Shown: one piece after another, positions 7,632 to 16,289 of the stretch
Layout: every line of letters starts with the position of its first letter
Numbering within the stretch: position 1 is the first letter of the stretch
Notes under the pieces: model-generated
Seen by the model: the letters and a program-made list of their open reading frames with translations, nothing else
Database searches by the model: none
What the model was told of the DNA's origin: nothing
Program-made: the position numbers and the translations under genes
NCBI GenBank assembly: GCA_947570615.1
Contig: CANOVJ010000044.1
Coordinates: 1-35,528, forward strand
Direction of reading: 5' to 3'
DNA: 35,528 nt
From: an uncultured Lachnospiraceae bacterium
Lineage (GTDB): Bacteria; Bacillota; Clostridia; Lachnospirales; Lachnospiraceae

Positions 7632-8783
7632 ATGAAAATATTGTTTTTACAGTGGAAGTGCGTGGTGGAGCAGAAAGATTTGGAAGATGCTTTTGTTCAG
7701 GAGGGCCACAGCCTGGTAAGTTTTTGGTTTTCTCCCCGCGAGATTCTCTATGGAGATCCTTCGGGCTTTGAAAAAAATGTGACAGAGGTTATGCAGAAGG
7801 AACATCCGGATATTGTTTTTACCGTAAACTATTATCCGGTTATTACAAATATCTGCAGTAAAAGGAAGATAAAATATGTTTCCTGGGTTTACGATTCCCC
7901 ATTTGACTGGATGTATTTTAAGGAGATCATGGATCCCTGCAATCTGGTTTACACATTCGATAAAGAGCTGGCCATGGAGTTTCACTGCGCAGGCATCAAC
8001 ACGGTGCAATATCTGCCGATGGCAGTGAATACAGATCGTTTGGATATTCTTACGGAAGGGCTGCCCATGATGTATAATGTGTCTTTTGTAGGAAATTTTT
8101 ACAAGGACGCAGATTTTTTCTCCGAAAAAAGGTCCCAATTGTCTGATTATACAAAGGGGTATTTGGATGCGGTCAAGGAAGCGCAGCTGAGAATATCGGG
8201 GTATAGCCTGGTTTCAGAAGTAATTGGGGGGGCCGTTTTGGATGAGCTGAGCAAGGTGTATTTACGGTATCCCATTCCCGGTGATCTGCGGACCGATAAG
8301 TATTTTATGGCGGAGTCCGTGATCAATCCTTGGATTACATGCATAGAGCGTATGGGGCTATTGGAGACTGCGGCGAAAAATTTTGGGTTGGATCTGTTTA
8401 GCAAAGAGAGAGACTTTATTTTGCCGAACCTGAACAACCGCGGACCTGTCAGCTACTGTGACGAGATGCCTAAGGTATTCCGGCAAAGCAGGATCAATCT
8501 GAATATCAGCCGCAGGGGCATGAGAAGCGCTGTTCCTCTTCGCTGTTTTGATGTGATGGGCAGCGGGGGATTTCTTTTAAGCAATTTTCAATCCGGTTTT
8601 CTGGATATGTTTGTACCGGACCAGGATTTTGTTTTTTATGACAGCAAAGAGGATTTTGTGCAGAAGATCGGATACTATCTGGCTCATGAAGACGAGAGAG
8701 CGGCGATCGCCAAAAACGGTCATGATAAGGTTGCCGCAAAGCATACATACAGGCATCGGGTGAGGGAAATGTTCAATCAGTAA
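7632..8783 (+). CDS. CgeB-like glycosyltransferase (DUF3880-type N-terminus, GT1-like C-terminus)
   Basis: This 383-aa cytosolic protein resembles the CgeB/spore-maturation-like glycosyltransferases, which are GT-B proteins often found in flagellar and surface-glycan loci. The N-terminal half has MKILFLQWKCVVEQKDLEDAF and the aspartate-rich VSWVYDSPFDWM segment followed by YTFDKELAMEF and YLPMAVN. The C-terminal half has the donor-binding-like block INLNISRRGMRSAVPLRCFDVMGSGGFLLSNF, a typical GT-B acceptor/nucleotide region. It is the first gene after the flagellar terminator; the ribosome site is modest. Donor and acceptor cannot be read from the sequence. The family call is inferred from motif memory. 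Confidence 0.8.
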   Translation: MKILFLQWKCVVEQKDLEDAFVQEGHSLVSFWFSPREILYGDPSGFEKNVTEVMQKEHPDIVFTVNYYPVITNICSKRKIKYVSWVYDSPFDWMYFKEIMDPCNLVYTFDKELAMEFHCAGINTVQYLPMAVNTDRLDILTEGLPMMYNVSFVGNFYKDADFFSEKRSQLSDYTKGYLDAVKEAQLRISGYSLVSEVIGGAVLDELSKVYLRYPIPGDLRTDKYFMAESVINPWITCIERMGLLETAAKNFGLDLFSKERDFILPNLNNRGPVSYCDEMPKVFRQSRINLNISRRGMRSAVPLRCFDVMGSGGFLLSNFQSGFLDMFVPDQDFVFYDSKEDFVQKIGYYLAHEDERAAIAKNGHDKVAAKHTYRHRVREMFNQ

Positions 8784-8803
8784 AAGAAAGAGGTGATGAG
8801 GAT

Positions 8804-9697
8804 ATGATAAAACCAGATCGGAAATTTTTTGAAAAAGAGACGCGATGCGATTTTCTGGTAGATGAAAAGATGAAGAAGATCTGGGCCGTGGAACTGGAGA
8901 TGCTGCAAAGATTTGACGAGGTGTGCAAAAAGCATGATCTTACCTACTGGGTGTTTTACGGTACTCTCTTGGGGGCGGTGCGCCATCATGGTTTTGTTCC
9001 CTGGGATGATGACATTGATCTGGCTATGCTTCGGGATGACTATGAGAGATTCCAGGCCCTTGCGCCTTATGAATTTACGGAGCCCTATTTTTTCCAAAGT
9101 TCTTATACGGACAGGATCGTATGGCCGTTTTCGAAGATCAGGGACAGCAGGACCACAGGGATTGAATTTCGGGATCTGAAGGATGTGAATCAGGGGATCT
9201 TTATTGATGTATTTCCTCTGGATAGTGTGCCGAGCCTTGATGAGGCGAAAAATGATGATGTTTTTGCGACGCAGATGCTGCTGTGGAATGTTGTCACCGA
9301 TCCGGCCAGGGTATTGCTGGGCGTGAAACAGGAGTTAATAGAGGGAAAAAGACGGATAGAAGACGTGCAGATCCTTCTGGATATTTCTAAAAAGGATATT
9401 AAAGAAAGGTTCCGGATTTTCGAAAACGCCAATGTCGCCCGTTTTGGAGAAACCGAGGAAGTAAACTATATAATGGGGGCCTTTGGAGGGAGTAATACTA
9501 TGAAAAGGGAGTGGTTCCGGGATACGGTGTATCTTCCCTTTGAATATATGGAGGTTCCGGTTCCGGCTGAATATGATAAGATCCTGACCCGGCGCTATGG
9601 GGATTACCATCGGCCGGTCAAAGGGGGAAGCACTCACCAGAATATTATCCTGGATCCGGATATGTCTTACAGAGAATATTTTGCCAAATACCTTTAA
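8804..9697 (+). CDS. LicD-family phosphotransferase (first copy)
   Basis: LicD enzymes transfer phosphocholine or a related phospho-group from a CDP-linked donor to a glycan. The diagnostic block is present: VFYGTLLGAVRHHGFVPWDD followed by DIDLAM, with the metal-binding Asp run. Further on, WPFSKIRDSRTTGIEF and GIFIDVFPLDSVPS are typical of the family. The protein is 297 aa and has a GAGGTGATGAGG site before the ATG. The second LicD in the window (32241-33050) is clearly divergent, so this is not a recent duplication. Given the phosphonate and cytidylyltransferase genes nearby, the donor may be a CMP-phosphonate rather than CDP-choline; that is inference. Confidence 0.88.
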   Translation: MIKPDRKFFEKETRCDFLVDEKMKKIWAVELEMLQRFDEVCKKHDLTYWVFYGTLLGAVRHHGFVPWDDDIDLAMLRDDYERFQALAPYEFTEPYFFQSSYTDRIVWPFSKIRDSRTTGIEFRDLKDVNQGIFIDVFPLDSVPSLDEAKNDDVFATQMLLWNVVTDPARVLLGVKQELIEGKRRIEDVQILLDISKKDIKERFRIFENANVARFGETEEVNYIMGAFGGSNTMKREWFRDTVYLPFEYMEVPVPAEYDKILTRRYGDYHRPVKGGSTHQNIILDPDMSYREYFAKYL

Positions 9698-9716
9698 AGA
9701 AAGGGGAATGTCTGCT

Positions 9717-10445
9717 ATGAGTGTTCTGGTTTTATCGGATCTCCACGGCAATCTGTCCGCGTTTCAGGCAGTTCTTGACCGGGCGGCAAAGGATCATGAC
9801 ATCACGTCCTGCATCCTGCTGGGGGATCTGATCGATTATGGGATGTGTTCCAATGAAGTGATCAAGATGGTTGAGAATTTGCCCTATAAGATCCTATGCA
9901 GCATACGTGGGAACCATGAGGATGCGGTGATCCGGGACGAATACAGCCGTTTTTCTTCTGACAGGGGACGAGACAGCGCCAGATATACCAGGAGTATCCT
10001 GACGCCGGATTCCTGGGACTACTTAAACCGCAAAATGGCGCCAGATGGAAAAGCGGAATTTGCAGTTAACGGAAAGAAATGCCTGGCAATCCACGGCAGC
10101 CTAAAGGATCCGTACTGGAAGAGCATCCGCCCTGAGGAGGCGCTGGAGGAATATATCGCATATGATTACGTGTTTTCGGGACATTCCCACCTGCCCCACC
10201 TGTTTGAGCGGTACTACGGGTGCGCGGATGGAGTCAGGCGGAACAAAAAGAAAGTGGTATTTATTAATCCCGGTTCTGTGGGACAGCCGAGAAATCTAAA
10301 TAACCGGGCGCAATTCGCGGTTTTGGATATGGAAAATGAACAGATTGTTTTTGAGAAGACAGCGTACGATATTGACAAGGAACAGGCGGCCTTTTGCGGC
10401 CGGACAGACGATTTTTATCGTGAAAGACTTAGATGGGGGATTTAG
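9717..10445 (+). CDS. Calcineurin-like metallophosphatase/phosphodiesterase (YfcE/ApaH-like)
   Basis: All binding motifs of the two-metal phosphoesterase fold are visible: VLVLSDLHGN (Asp, His), LLGDLIDYG, SIRGNHEDAV, an FSGHSHLPHL box and FINPGSVGQPRN. With the start used here the protein is 242 aa. An open frame runs further upstream inside licD, but AAGGGG at 9701-9706 is 10 bases from the ATG at 9717 and only 1 base from the alternative ATG at 9708, so 9717 is preferred. It probably removes a phosphate or hydrolyses a nucleotide intermediate in the glycan pathway; the substrate cannot be deduced. Confidence 0.86.
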   Translation: MSVLVLSDLHGNLSAFQAVLDRAAKDHDITSCILLGDLIDYGMCSNEVIKMVENLPYKILCSIRGNHEDAVIRDEYSRFSSDRGRDSARYTRSILTPDSWDYLNRKMAPDGKAEFAVNGKKCLAIHGSLKDPYWKSIRPEEALEEYIAYDYVFSGHSHLPHLFERYYGCADGVRRNKKKVVFINPGSVGQPRNLNNRAQFAVLDMENEQIVFEKTAYDIDKEQAAFCGRTDDFYRERLRWGI

Positions 10446-10448
10446 ACG

Positions 10449-11441
10449 ATGGATTTATATGTGATCAGCGGCGTTACAGGAATGACAGGAAACGAATTGT
10501 CCAGAAAGCTGGTGGCCGGCGGACACAGAGTCATTGGCTTTGACAATTTTTTTGCGTCTTCTATCACGACGGTGGAGGACATTTTGGAAAACCAGTGGTT
10601 TTCCTTTTATGAGTTTGACATCAATAACCGGGAGCAGATGGAAATGCTTCGGGACATGGTCCGTGAGGAGACGGAAATGGGCCGGTTTGACCGGGTGGTC
10701 TACATAAACTGCGCGGCAGTGGTCCACACGGAACATTTCTATCATGTGAACCGGACTTTTGAGACCAATGTGCTGGGGATGAAGGCTTTTTTGGAGCAGG
10801 CGGAGGCTGTGGGGGCCGATACGTTTATCAACTGTTCCACATCCGAAGTGTACTCCATGAATTCCTGGGGAGAGCATGGGGTGGCGGAGTCGGACTATAT
10901 CACCATGGCCAACGCCGAGCACAGCCAGAGAACCAGTTATGCCACGGGAAAGCTTTTGACGGAGTTTTTTATGAAGGAGGCGGTGATGGAGGGCAGGATC
11001 AAAGGCTGTTCCATCCGCTTTGCCAATGTGTACAGCAAAAATGAGCGGTATCCCAAACATATCATCCCACACATTTTGATCCAGCTGAAAGAGCATGGCG
11101 GCGTGGAACTGCTGGAGAACTCCAAGGTAAATTACCGGACCTTTCTGCACAATGAGGACAGCTGCGGGGCGGTGATCGCTTTGATCCAGGCAGAGGACGC
11201 GCTGGACGGTTCTGTGTACAATGTGGCTACCGACGAGGAGATCTCCATTCTTGACCTGGTGAAGCTGTGCGCCGAAAAACTGGGGATTGAAAATCCGCGG
11301 ATCACCTTTAACGGGTACCGGGAGTCTGACCCCAAAAGAAGGCTGCTGAATACGGACAAGATAAAGGCCAGGACAGATTGGAGGCCCCATATTACATTGG
11401 ATCAGGGGATTGCAATGTGTGTTAAGGAGATGGCAGATTGA
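10449..11441 (+). CDS. NAD-dependent epimerase/dehydratase (extended SDR), nucleotide-sugar type
   Basis: This 330-aa Rossmann protein acts on a nucleotide-linked sugar or related substrate. The dinucleotide motif is GVTGMTGNEL, the catalytic Ser/Thr region is NCSTSEVYS and the YxxxK pair is in TSYATGKLLTEF. A C-terminal sugar-binding block (RITFNGYRESDPKRRLLNTDKIKARTDWRP) is typical of extended SDRs. It starts 3 bases after the phosphatase stop and overlaps the following gene start through TTGA, so it sits in a tight operon. Substrate and exact reaction (epimerase, 4,6-dehydratase or reductase) are not decidable from this sequence. Confidence 0.85.
   Translation: MDLYVISGVTGMTGNELSRKLVAGGHRVIGFDNFFASSITTVEDILENQWFSFYEFDINNREQMEMLRDMVREETEMGRFDRVVYINCAAVVHTEHFYHVNRTFETNVLGMKAFLEQAEAVGADTFINCSTSEVYSMNSWGEHGVAESDYITMANAEHSQRTSYATGKLLTEFFMKEAVMEGRIKGCSIRFANVYSKNERYPKHIIPHILIQLKEHGGVELLENSKVNYRTFLHNEDSCGAVIALIQAEDALDGSVYNVATDEEISILDLVKLCAEKLGIENPRITFNGYRESDPKRRLLNTDKIKARTDWRPHITLDQGIAMCVKEMAD
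11424..11430 (+). promoter_or_regulatory. Ribosome binding site supporting a TTG start
   Basis: AAGGAGA ends 7 bases before the TTG at 11438. No in-frame ATG or GTG gives an equally complete N-terminus, so this site decides the start of the nucleotidyltransferase gene. Confidence 0.65.
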
Positions 11442-12184
11442 AGATACTGATCGTAACGGTGGCAGGGCTGTCAGCCAGATTCAGCCAGTCTCTGGGATAT
11501 TCCTGCCTTAAATGCTTATATTATGAGAACCGTCCGGAAGAGTCTCTGCTGCACCGCATGCTTTGCCGGGACAGCGGATTTGACCGCTTGGTGATCGTAG
11601 GCGGATTTCTGTATGAGGAACTGGAAAATGCCCTGAAAAGGGATTTTGGGGAGTTTCAGGACAAGATCACGCTCGTGAAGAATGATCATTACGCGGATTA
11701 TGGGTCCGGCTACAGCCTGTATTTGGCATTGGACAAGATCAAAGATATGGATTTTTCGGAGGCGGTGTTCGCCGAGGGAGATCTGTATGTGGACAGGGAC
11801 AGCTTTCGGAAGGTCTGCAGCAGTCCGAGAAACGTGATAACCTGTAGTCAGGAACCCATATTGGCCAACAAGGCGGTGGCGTTTTACTTTGATTCCGGCT
11901 ATGGGATCCATTATATTTATGATACCGAACACAGCGCTCTGGAGATCAGGGAACCGTTTTTGGGTATTTTTAATTCCGGGCAGATCTGGAAATTCGCGGA
12001 TCCCGGGCGCCTTCGCCGGATCACGGAGTCGGCAGGGGAGAGGGAGAAGAGAGGGACCAACCTGGAACTGATCCAGCGGTATTTCGGGGATCTTTCCAGG
12101 GAGCAGTATGAGATCGTCACGTTTAAACAGTGGATCAACTGCAATACGGTCTCTGATTACCGGATGATAGAAGCAAACGAATAA
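11438..12184 (+). CDS. LicC/PntC-like nucleotidyltransferase
   Basis: This 248-aa GT-A-fold nucleotidyltransferase probably activates a phosphorylated or phosphonate substrate with CTP, or a sugar phosphate. The N-terminus MKILIVTVAGLSARFSQSLG is a degenerate G-x-S-x-R loop, with Lys in CLKCLYY. The motif N-x2-Y-x3-G-x3-S-L-x2-A (NDHYADYGSGYSLYLA) and EGDLYVD, a metal-binding Asp, match the LicC family layout. The same spaced motif occurs in the PEP-mutase fusion and in the HisC-like fusion of this window. The start is TTG, overlapping the previous TGA. The next gene is a TagF-like CDP-alditol phosphotransferase, which fits CTP as the nucleotide. Confidence 0.72.
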   Translation: MKILIVTVAGLSARFSQSLGYSCLKCLYYENRPEESLLHRMLCRDSGFDRLVIVGGFLYEELENALKRDFGEFQDKITLVKNDHYADYGSGYSLYLALDKIKDMDFSEAVFAEGDLYVDRDSFRKVCSSPRNVITCSQEPILANKAVAFYFDSGYGIHYIYDTEHSALEIREPFLGIFNSGQIWKFADPGRLRRITESAGEREKRGTNLELIQRYFGDLSREQYEIVTFKQWINCNTVSDYRMIEANE

Positions 12185-12205
12185 GGCGAATGTTTGGAGG
12201 ATTCT

Positions 12206-13774
12206 ATGAGGAGATTTCACAGAAGGCAGCTATTGGAAAATATCAATATACTCCGGGAGGCAGGCAATGCGCTGAACGGGCAGTCAGGAGAAAAAAAGAT
12301 CAATTTATGCGCGGATATACAGGAATTTATTGCAGCTGTGCTGAGTTTTCTTGACAGCGTGGCCGGGGATGATTCCCTGCTGACAGATGGTTTTGTCCAG
12401 TTATACAGGATGCTGCTGAAGGTAAGCCGGGATGAAATCTCCTCCCAACAGCTGGTGGTTCAGATCGACGAGATGAAAGGCTATGTTGAAAGCAAAGCAG
12501 AGACAGATAAACTGGAGATGGCTTTTCTTTGCTATAAAGCCAGCATGAGCGATTGCCTGGAGAGTGTTTATCTGGCAGCGAAAGAAGATGCTGGATGTGA
12601 CGCGTACTTTATTCCGATCCCGTATTTTGACAGAACCCCGGAGGGGACAATCGGGCAGATGCATTGTGAGGCAGAAGGCTGCTATTCCGACAGGATTTTG
12701 CTGACGGACTGGAAGACGTATCGTATACAGGAACGGCATCCGGATGTTATTTTTATTATGAATCCTTATGATGAGTATAATTATATTACTACGGTCCATC
12801 CCGACTTTTATGCCAGCCGTCTGAAAGATCAGACGGAATTATTAGTATATATACCTTATTATATACATGAAGAGTCCATTGATCCCATTGTGGGATGTCT
12901 TCCGGGCGTTCTTTGGGCGGATAAGGTTATGGTGCAGTCGGAAAAGGTGAGAGAGCAGTACATCAGCAGCATGATCCGGGAGGGGAAAGGGATTACGCCG
13001 GAAACGGCGGGGAAGAAGATAGAGGCGCTTGGATCACCGAAAACAGATAAAGTGATAACTCATAAAGCGGAAGATTATGAGATCCCCAAAGCATGGCAGA
13101 GGCTTCTGACGCCTGATGGGGCAAAAAAGAAACGGGTGGTGCTGTATAATCTATCTGTATCCTGCGCGCTGGCTCACTCTATGGAGGAGAAACAGCAGCG
13201 CTATCTGGATAAGCTGCGGCATGTGCTTGGGTTTTTCCGGACCAGAAATGATGTGATCCTGTGGTTTCGCCCCCATCCGCTGTTAGGAGAGACGTTTGCG
13301 TCCGTTCAGCCTAAGATGTATGAGGAATATCAGAATATTATCCGGGAGTATCAGGAATGGGGCGGAGGAATCTATGATGACAGCCCGCAGCTGAACAGGG
13401 CGGTTGCCTGGGCGGACGCCTGTTATGGGGACAGCAGTTCGGTTAACCTGCTTTTTCAGCTTGTGGGAAAACCGGTTCTTTTGCAGCGCGTGGAGGATGC
13501 CGGTAAAGAATTTGCCGTCAGGAAAACGAGGCAGCAAGTAAAAGAGCAGATGGAACTGCTGATTGGGGACCGGGAACGGTATCATTATTTTATCTATGGC
13601 GAGGCGTCGGCCGATGGACAAAAGGGAGAATTTGCCTTAGCGGATTTTGTTGAATATATGGATGTGATCAGGGAATACGGACCGGTCCAGTCTGCCAGAT
13701 ACCGCGCGTGTTACGCCAATGCCGACGCAACGGCAGGACAAAAGATCTATGAATATGTAAAAAACTTGAAATAG
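12206..13774 (+). CDS. TagF-like CDP-glycerol/CDP-alditol phosphotransferase with extra N-terminal module
   Basis: The C-terminal part (about residues 115-470) looks like the GT-B domain of teichoic-acid polymerases: YFIPIPYFD, VLYNLSVSCALAH, the WFRPHPLLGE His-Pro box and a CYGDSSSVNLLFQLVGKPVLL block (TagF-like Asp-Ser-Ser). Such enzymes transfer glycerol phosphate or similar from a CDP donor. Residues 1-100 (MRRFHRRQLL, KINLCAD, MLLKVSRDEI) are not part of that family. They align with the standalone protein at 16290-16601 at roughly 45% identity by hand alignment. The ATG at 12206 follows GGAGG by 5 bases, and the paralogue starts at the same residue, which supports this start over a TTG at 12194. 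Confidence 0.78.
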   Translation: MRRFHRRQLLENINILREAGNALNGQSGEKKINLCADIQEFIAAVLSFLDSVAGDDSLLTDGFVQLYRMLLKVSRDEISSQQLVVQIDEMKGYVESKAETDKLEMAFLCYKASMSDCLESVYLAAKEDAGCDAYFIPIPYFDRTPEGTIGQMHCEAEGCYSDRILLTDWKTYRIQERHPDVIFIMNPYDEYNYITTVHPDFYASRLKDQTELLVYIPYYIHEESIDPIVGCLPGVLWADKVMVQSEKVREQYISSMIREGKGITPETAGKKIEALGSPKTDKVITHKAEDYEIPKAWQRLLTPDGAKKKRVVLYNLSVSCALAHSMEEKQQRYLDKLRHVLGFFRTRNDVILWFRPHPLLGETFASVQPKMYEEYQNIIREYQEWGGGIYDDSPQLNRAVAWADACYGDSSSVNLLFQLVGKPVLLQRVEDAGKEFAVRKTRQQVKEQMELLIGDRERYHYFIYGEASADGQKGEFALADFVEYMDVIREYGPVQSARYRACYANADATAGQKIYEYVKNLK

Positions 13775-13794
13775 GGTAGTCCGTCTGCTATAGT
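13766..13794 (+). promoter_or_regulatory. Sigma-A promoter (extended -10) before the phosphonate genes
   Basis: TTGAAA (13766-13771), a 17-base spacer and TATAGT (13789-13794) form a 5/6 and 5/6 match to the housekeeping consensus, and TGC directly before the -10 supplies an extended -10 TGn. The -35 lies in the last codons of the TagF-like gene. Transcription would begin near 13801, leaving a leader of about 30 bases to the next ATG. It would let the dehydrogenase, ppd, small protein and pepM genes be expressed apart from the upstream genes. Confidence 0.7.
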
Positions 13795-13832
13795 ATTCTA
13801 TAGAACATTATTAAAGAATAAGGCGGTGGAGT

Positions 13833-15008
13833 ATGCTGGGATTAAGTGAAAAGCTGAATATCATGAAGGAAAGCATAAAAGGGCGAAACGCAAAGGTCAT
13901 GATCATAGGGCTGGGCAGCGTGGGAGGGTATCTTCTGGACTATCTTCTCTCGTCAGGGGACAGCGGCTTGGAAGTATACGTGGCGGGGCGCAATGAAGAG
14001 AAGATGGTTTCCGATGTGAACATTGTTCGGGTGGCGTCCCTGATTCGGAACCAGAACCGGACCAATGTGGTGATCAGGTCTGACGTGGATTTGGAGGATG
14101 TGGATTCTATTGCCAGGTGCCTGGAGGAGTGCAGACCGGATATTATCGTAAATTCCAGCCGCGCGTATCCCGGACTGAAATACGGCAGCATTTCCTGGAA
14201 AAATGTGCGGGCTTACGGGATCTGGGCGCCTCTGGCTATCAAATACACGAAGAATATCATGGAGGCATGGCAGCAGGCCAAGAGCAGAGCTGTTGTGATC
14301 AACACATCCTATTCCGACGGGGTGATCCCATGGTTAAAATCGGCGGGAAAGCCGTATCCGGATTTGGGCAGCGGCAATATTAATCACCTGATCCCCCGGA
14401 TCAAGTTTGCGGCGGCAGGGGAGTGTGGGATCCGGGATTACTGGAATATAGAGATTACCTATGCGGTCAGTCATTTTCATGATGTGGTCATCAGCAAGGA
14501 AGGGCAGACAGAAGGCGTGGAGCAGATGATCCGTATCCGGTATGGGGAAAAGACGCTGAAACCGGATATGGATAGGATCTTCGCTGCCTGTAAGATTCCC
14601 ATGCCCACAGACGCAAAGCGCAACATGATGAATGCCTCCAGCAATTTTGAGATCATACAGGGAATACTGGCGGCAGTGAGAGAGGAGAAAAAGGTCCGTC
14701 TGCACTGTCCGGGAGCTTTTGGCGAGATCGGCGGATATCCGGTGGTTATCGACGGGACAGAAAGGGAGATCAAGGCATACATCGATGAGGCGTGTTTCGA
14801 CCTGGAGTCTATGAGAAGGAAAAACCGGGAGTCCATCTATCTGGACGGGATAGAAGCCATTGAAAGCGGAAGTCTTTTCTATACCGATGAACTGATCGAA
14901 AAGTGCAGGGATGCTTTTGGGATCACACTGATGAAGCAGGTGGCGTTTGAGGAGATCGAAAGCGCGGCTAAGTTTTTGATCAGGGAAGTGATCGAAAAGC
15001 AGATTTAG
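13833..15008 (+). CDS. NAD(P)-binding Rossmann dehydrogenase-like protein, substrate unknown
   Basis: I do not recognise a precise family. The N-terminus has a classic dinucleotide-binding fingerprint, VMIIGLGSVGGYLLDYLL (GxGxxG), followed by VYVAGRNEEKM at the end of the second strand and PDIIVNSSRAYPG. The overall form resembles saccharopine-dehydrogenase or opine-type reductases (391 aa). It is the first gene after the internal promoter and is followed by phosphonopyruvate decarboxylase. It could therefore act on phosphonoacetaldehyde (for example reduction to 2-hydroxyethylphosphonate), but known enzymes for that step are iron alcohol dehydrogenases, so this is only a hypothesis. No membrane segment or signal peptide is seen. 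Confidence 0.7.
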   Translation: MLGLSEKLNIMKESIKGRNAKVMIIGLGSVGGYLLDYLLSSGDSGLEVYVAGRNEEKMVSDVNIVRVASLIRNQNRTNVVIRSDVDLEDVDSIARCLEECRPDIIVNSSRAYPGLKYGSISWKNVRAYGIWAPLAIKYTKNIMEAWQQAKSRAVVINTSYSDGVIPWLKSAGKPYPDLGSGNINHLIPRIKFAAAGECGIRDYWNIEITYAVSHFHDVVISKEGQTEGVEQMIRIRYGEKTLKPDMDRIFAACKIPMPTDAKRNMMNASSNFEIIQGILAAVREEKKVRLHCPGAFGEIGGYPVVIDGTEREIKAYIDEACFDLESMRRKNRESIYLDGIEAIESGSLFYTDELIEKCRDAFGITLMKQVAFEEIESAAKFLIREVIEKQI

Positions 15009-15043
15009 TCAAAAGCCGGAATGAGAGGGAGGAGCGGATTAAA

Positions 15044-16162
15044 GTGAATGTTGAGAGATTGACGGAGATCATAGGGGCTGATTTTTTTACCGGGGTTCCG
15101 GATTCGCAGCTAAAGGCGCTCTGTGATCATTTGTTCCAGAAGTACCAGACAGACCCCAGACACCATGTTATCGGGGCCAATGAAGGCAGCTGCGCGGCTA
15201 TGGCAGCAGGGTATCATCTTGCCACGGGAAAGACGCCGGTGGTGTATATGCAAAACAGCGGTCAGGGAAATATGATCAATCCTACGGCCTCTCTGTTAAG
15301 CGACAAGGTCTACGGAATCCCGTGTATTTTTATCATCGGATGGAGAGGAGAGCCGGGCATTCATGATGAGCCCCAGCACGTGTATCAGGGGGAGGTAACG
15401 CTGAAACTTTTGGAGGATATGGATATAGCGGCTTTTGTCATTGACAAGGACACAACGGAGGACATGGCGCGTCACAAGATGGAGGAGTTTGGGAAGCTGC
15501 TGGAAAAGGGAAAGTGCGTGGCCTTTGTGGTCCGCAAGGGGGCGCTGCGTTACGACAAGAAAGCCGTTTATAAGAACCGTCATCTTATGAAGAGGGAGGA
15601 GATCATACGCCATGTGGCGCAGGTTTCCGGGGAAGATCCTATCGTGTCAACAACCGGCAAGGCCAGCCGGGAACTGTTTGAGATCAGAGAAGAAAAGGGG
15701 CAGGGCCACGGCTATGATTTTCTCACTGTAGGTTCCATGGGACACGCATCGTCCATTGCCGCCGGCATCGCTTTTCAGAAGCCGGATAAGAAGATCTGGT
15801 GTCTGGACGGAGACGGGGCGGCGCTGATGCATATGGGGGCCATGGCTGTCATAGGAGCAGGCAGGCCGGACAATCTGGTCCATATCGTTATGAACAATGA
15901 GGCCCATGAAACTGTGGGAGGGATGCCCACGGCGGCGGCTAAGGCGGATCTGCCAGGGATTGCCAGGGCCTGCGGCTATGACCGGGCGGTGACGGTGGAG
16001 GACTATGAGAGTCTGGACCGGGAGCTGCAAAAGGCCAAGTCCGGAAAAAGCCTGACTTTTATTGAAGTGAAATGCGCCATAGGGGCCCGGGAGGACTTAG
16101 GAAGGCCAACCACGACGCCGCTGCAGAATAAGCAATGGTTTATGGAGTGCCTGAAAGAATAG
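15044..16162 (+). CDS. ppd: Phosphonopyruvate decarboxylase (TPP-dependent)
   Basis: This enzyme decarboxylates phosphonopyruvate to phosphonoacetaldehyde, the step that pulls the unfavourable PEP mutase reaction forward. The protein is 372 aa, the short length typical of this family rather than acetolactate synthase. The PYR part begins TGVPDSQLKALCDHL and has the catalytic-type Glu in GANEGSCAAMAAGYHLATGK (about E47), followed by YMQNSGQGNMINP. The PP part has CLDGDGAALMHMG followed by NNEAHETVGGMPT, the TPP/Mg-binding GDG...N motif. The start is a GTG behind GGGAGGAG. It lies close to pepM, which strongly supports the assignment. Confidence 0.93.
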   Translation: MNVERLTEIIGADFFTGVPDSQLKALCDHLFQKYQTDPRHHVIGANEGSCAAMAAGYHLATGKTPVVYMQNSGQGNMINPTASLLSDKVYGIPCIFIIGWRGEPGIHDEPQHVYQGEVTLKLLEDMDIAAFVIDKDTTEDMARHKMEEFGKLLEKGKCVAFVVRKGALRYDKKAVYKNRHLMKREEIIRHVAQVSGEDPIVSTTGKASRELFEIREEKGQGHGYDFLTVGSMGHASSIAAGIAFQKPDKKIWCLDGDGAALMHMGAMAVIGAGRPDNLVHIVMNNEAHETVGGMPTAAAKADLPGIARACGYDRAVTVEDYESLDRELQKAKSGKSLTFIEVKCAIGAREDLGRPTTTPLQNKQWFMECLKE

Positions 16163-16289
16163 GACTGCCTGGGAAATCCTAAGGGGAATGTTTGCGGATG
16201 TTGGTTAAGACTGTAAGAAATCTGACGATATTATAAAGAGGGGATTTACAGAATGAAGTAAGATAAAAGGCGAGAAATCGGAGGTTTTT

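Noticed and set aside
16200-16250. Possible promoter (TTAAGA, TATTAT) before the small module gene
   Set aside because: The -35 matches only 4 of 6 and the spacing is 18; too weak to list as a feature.
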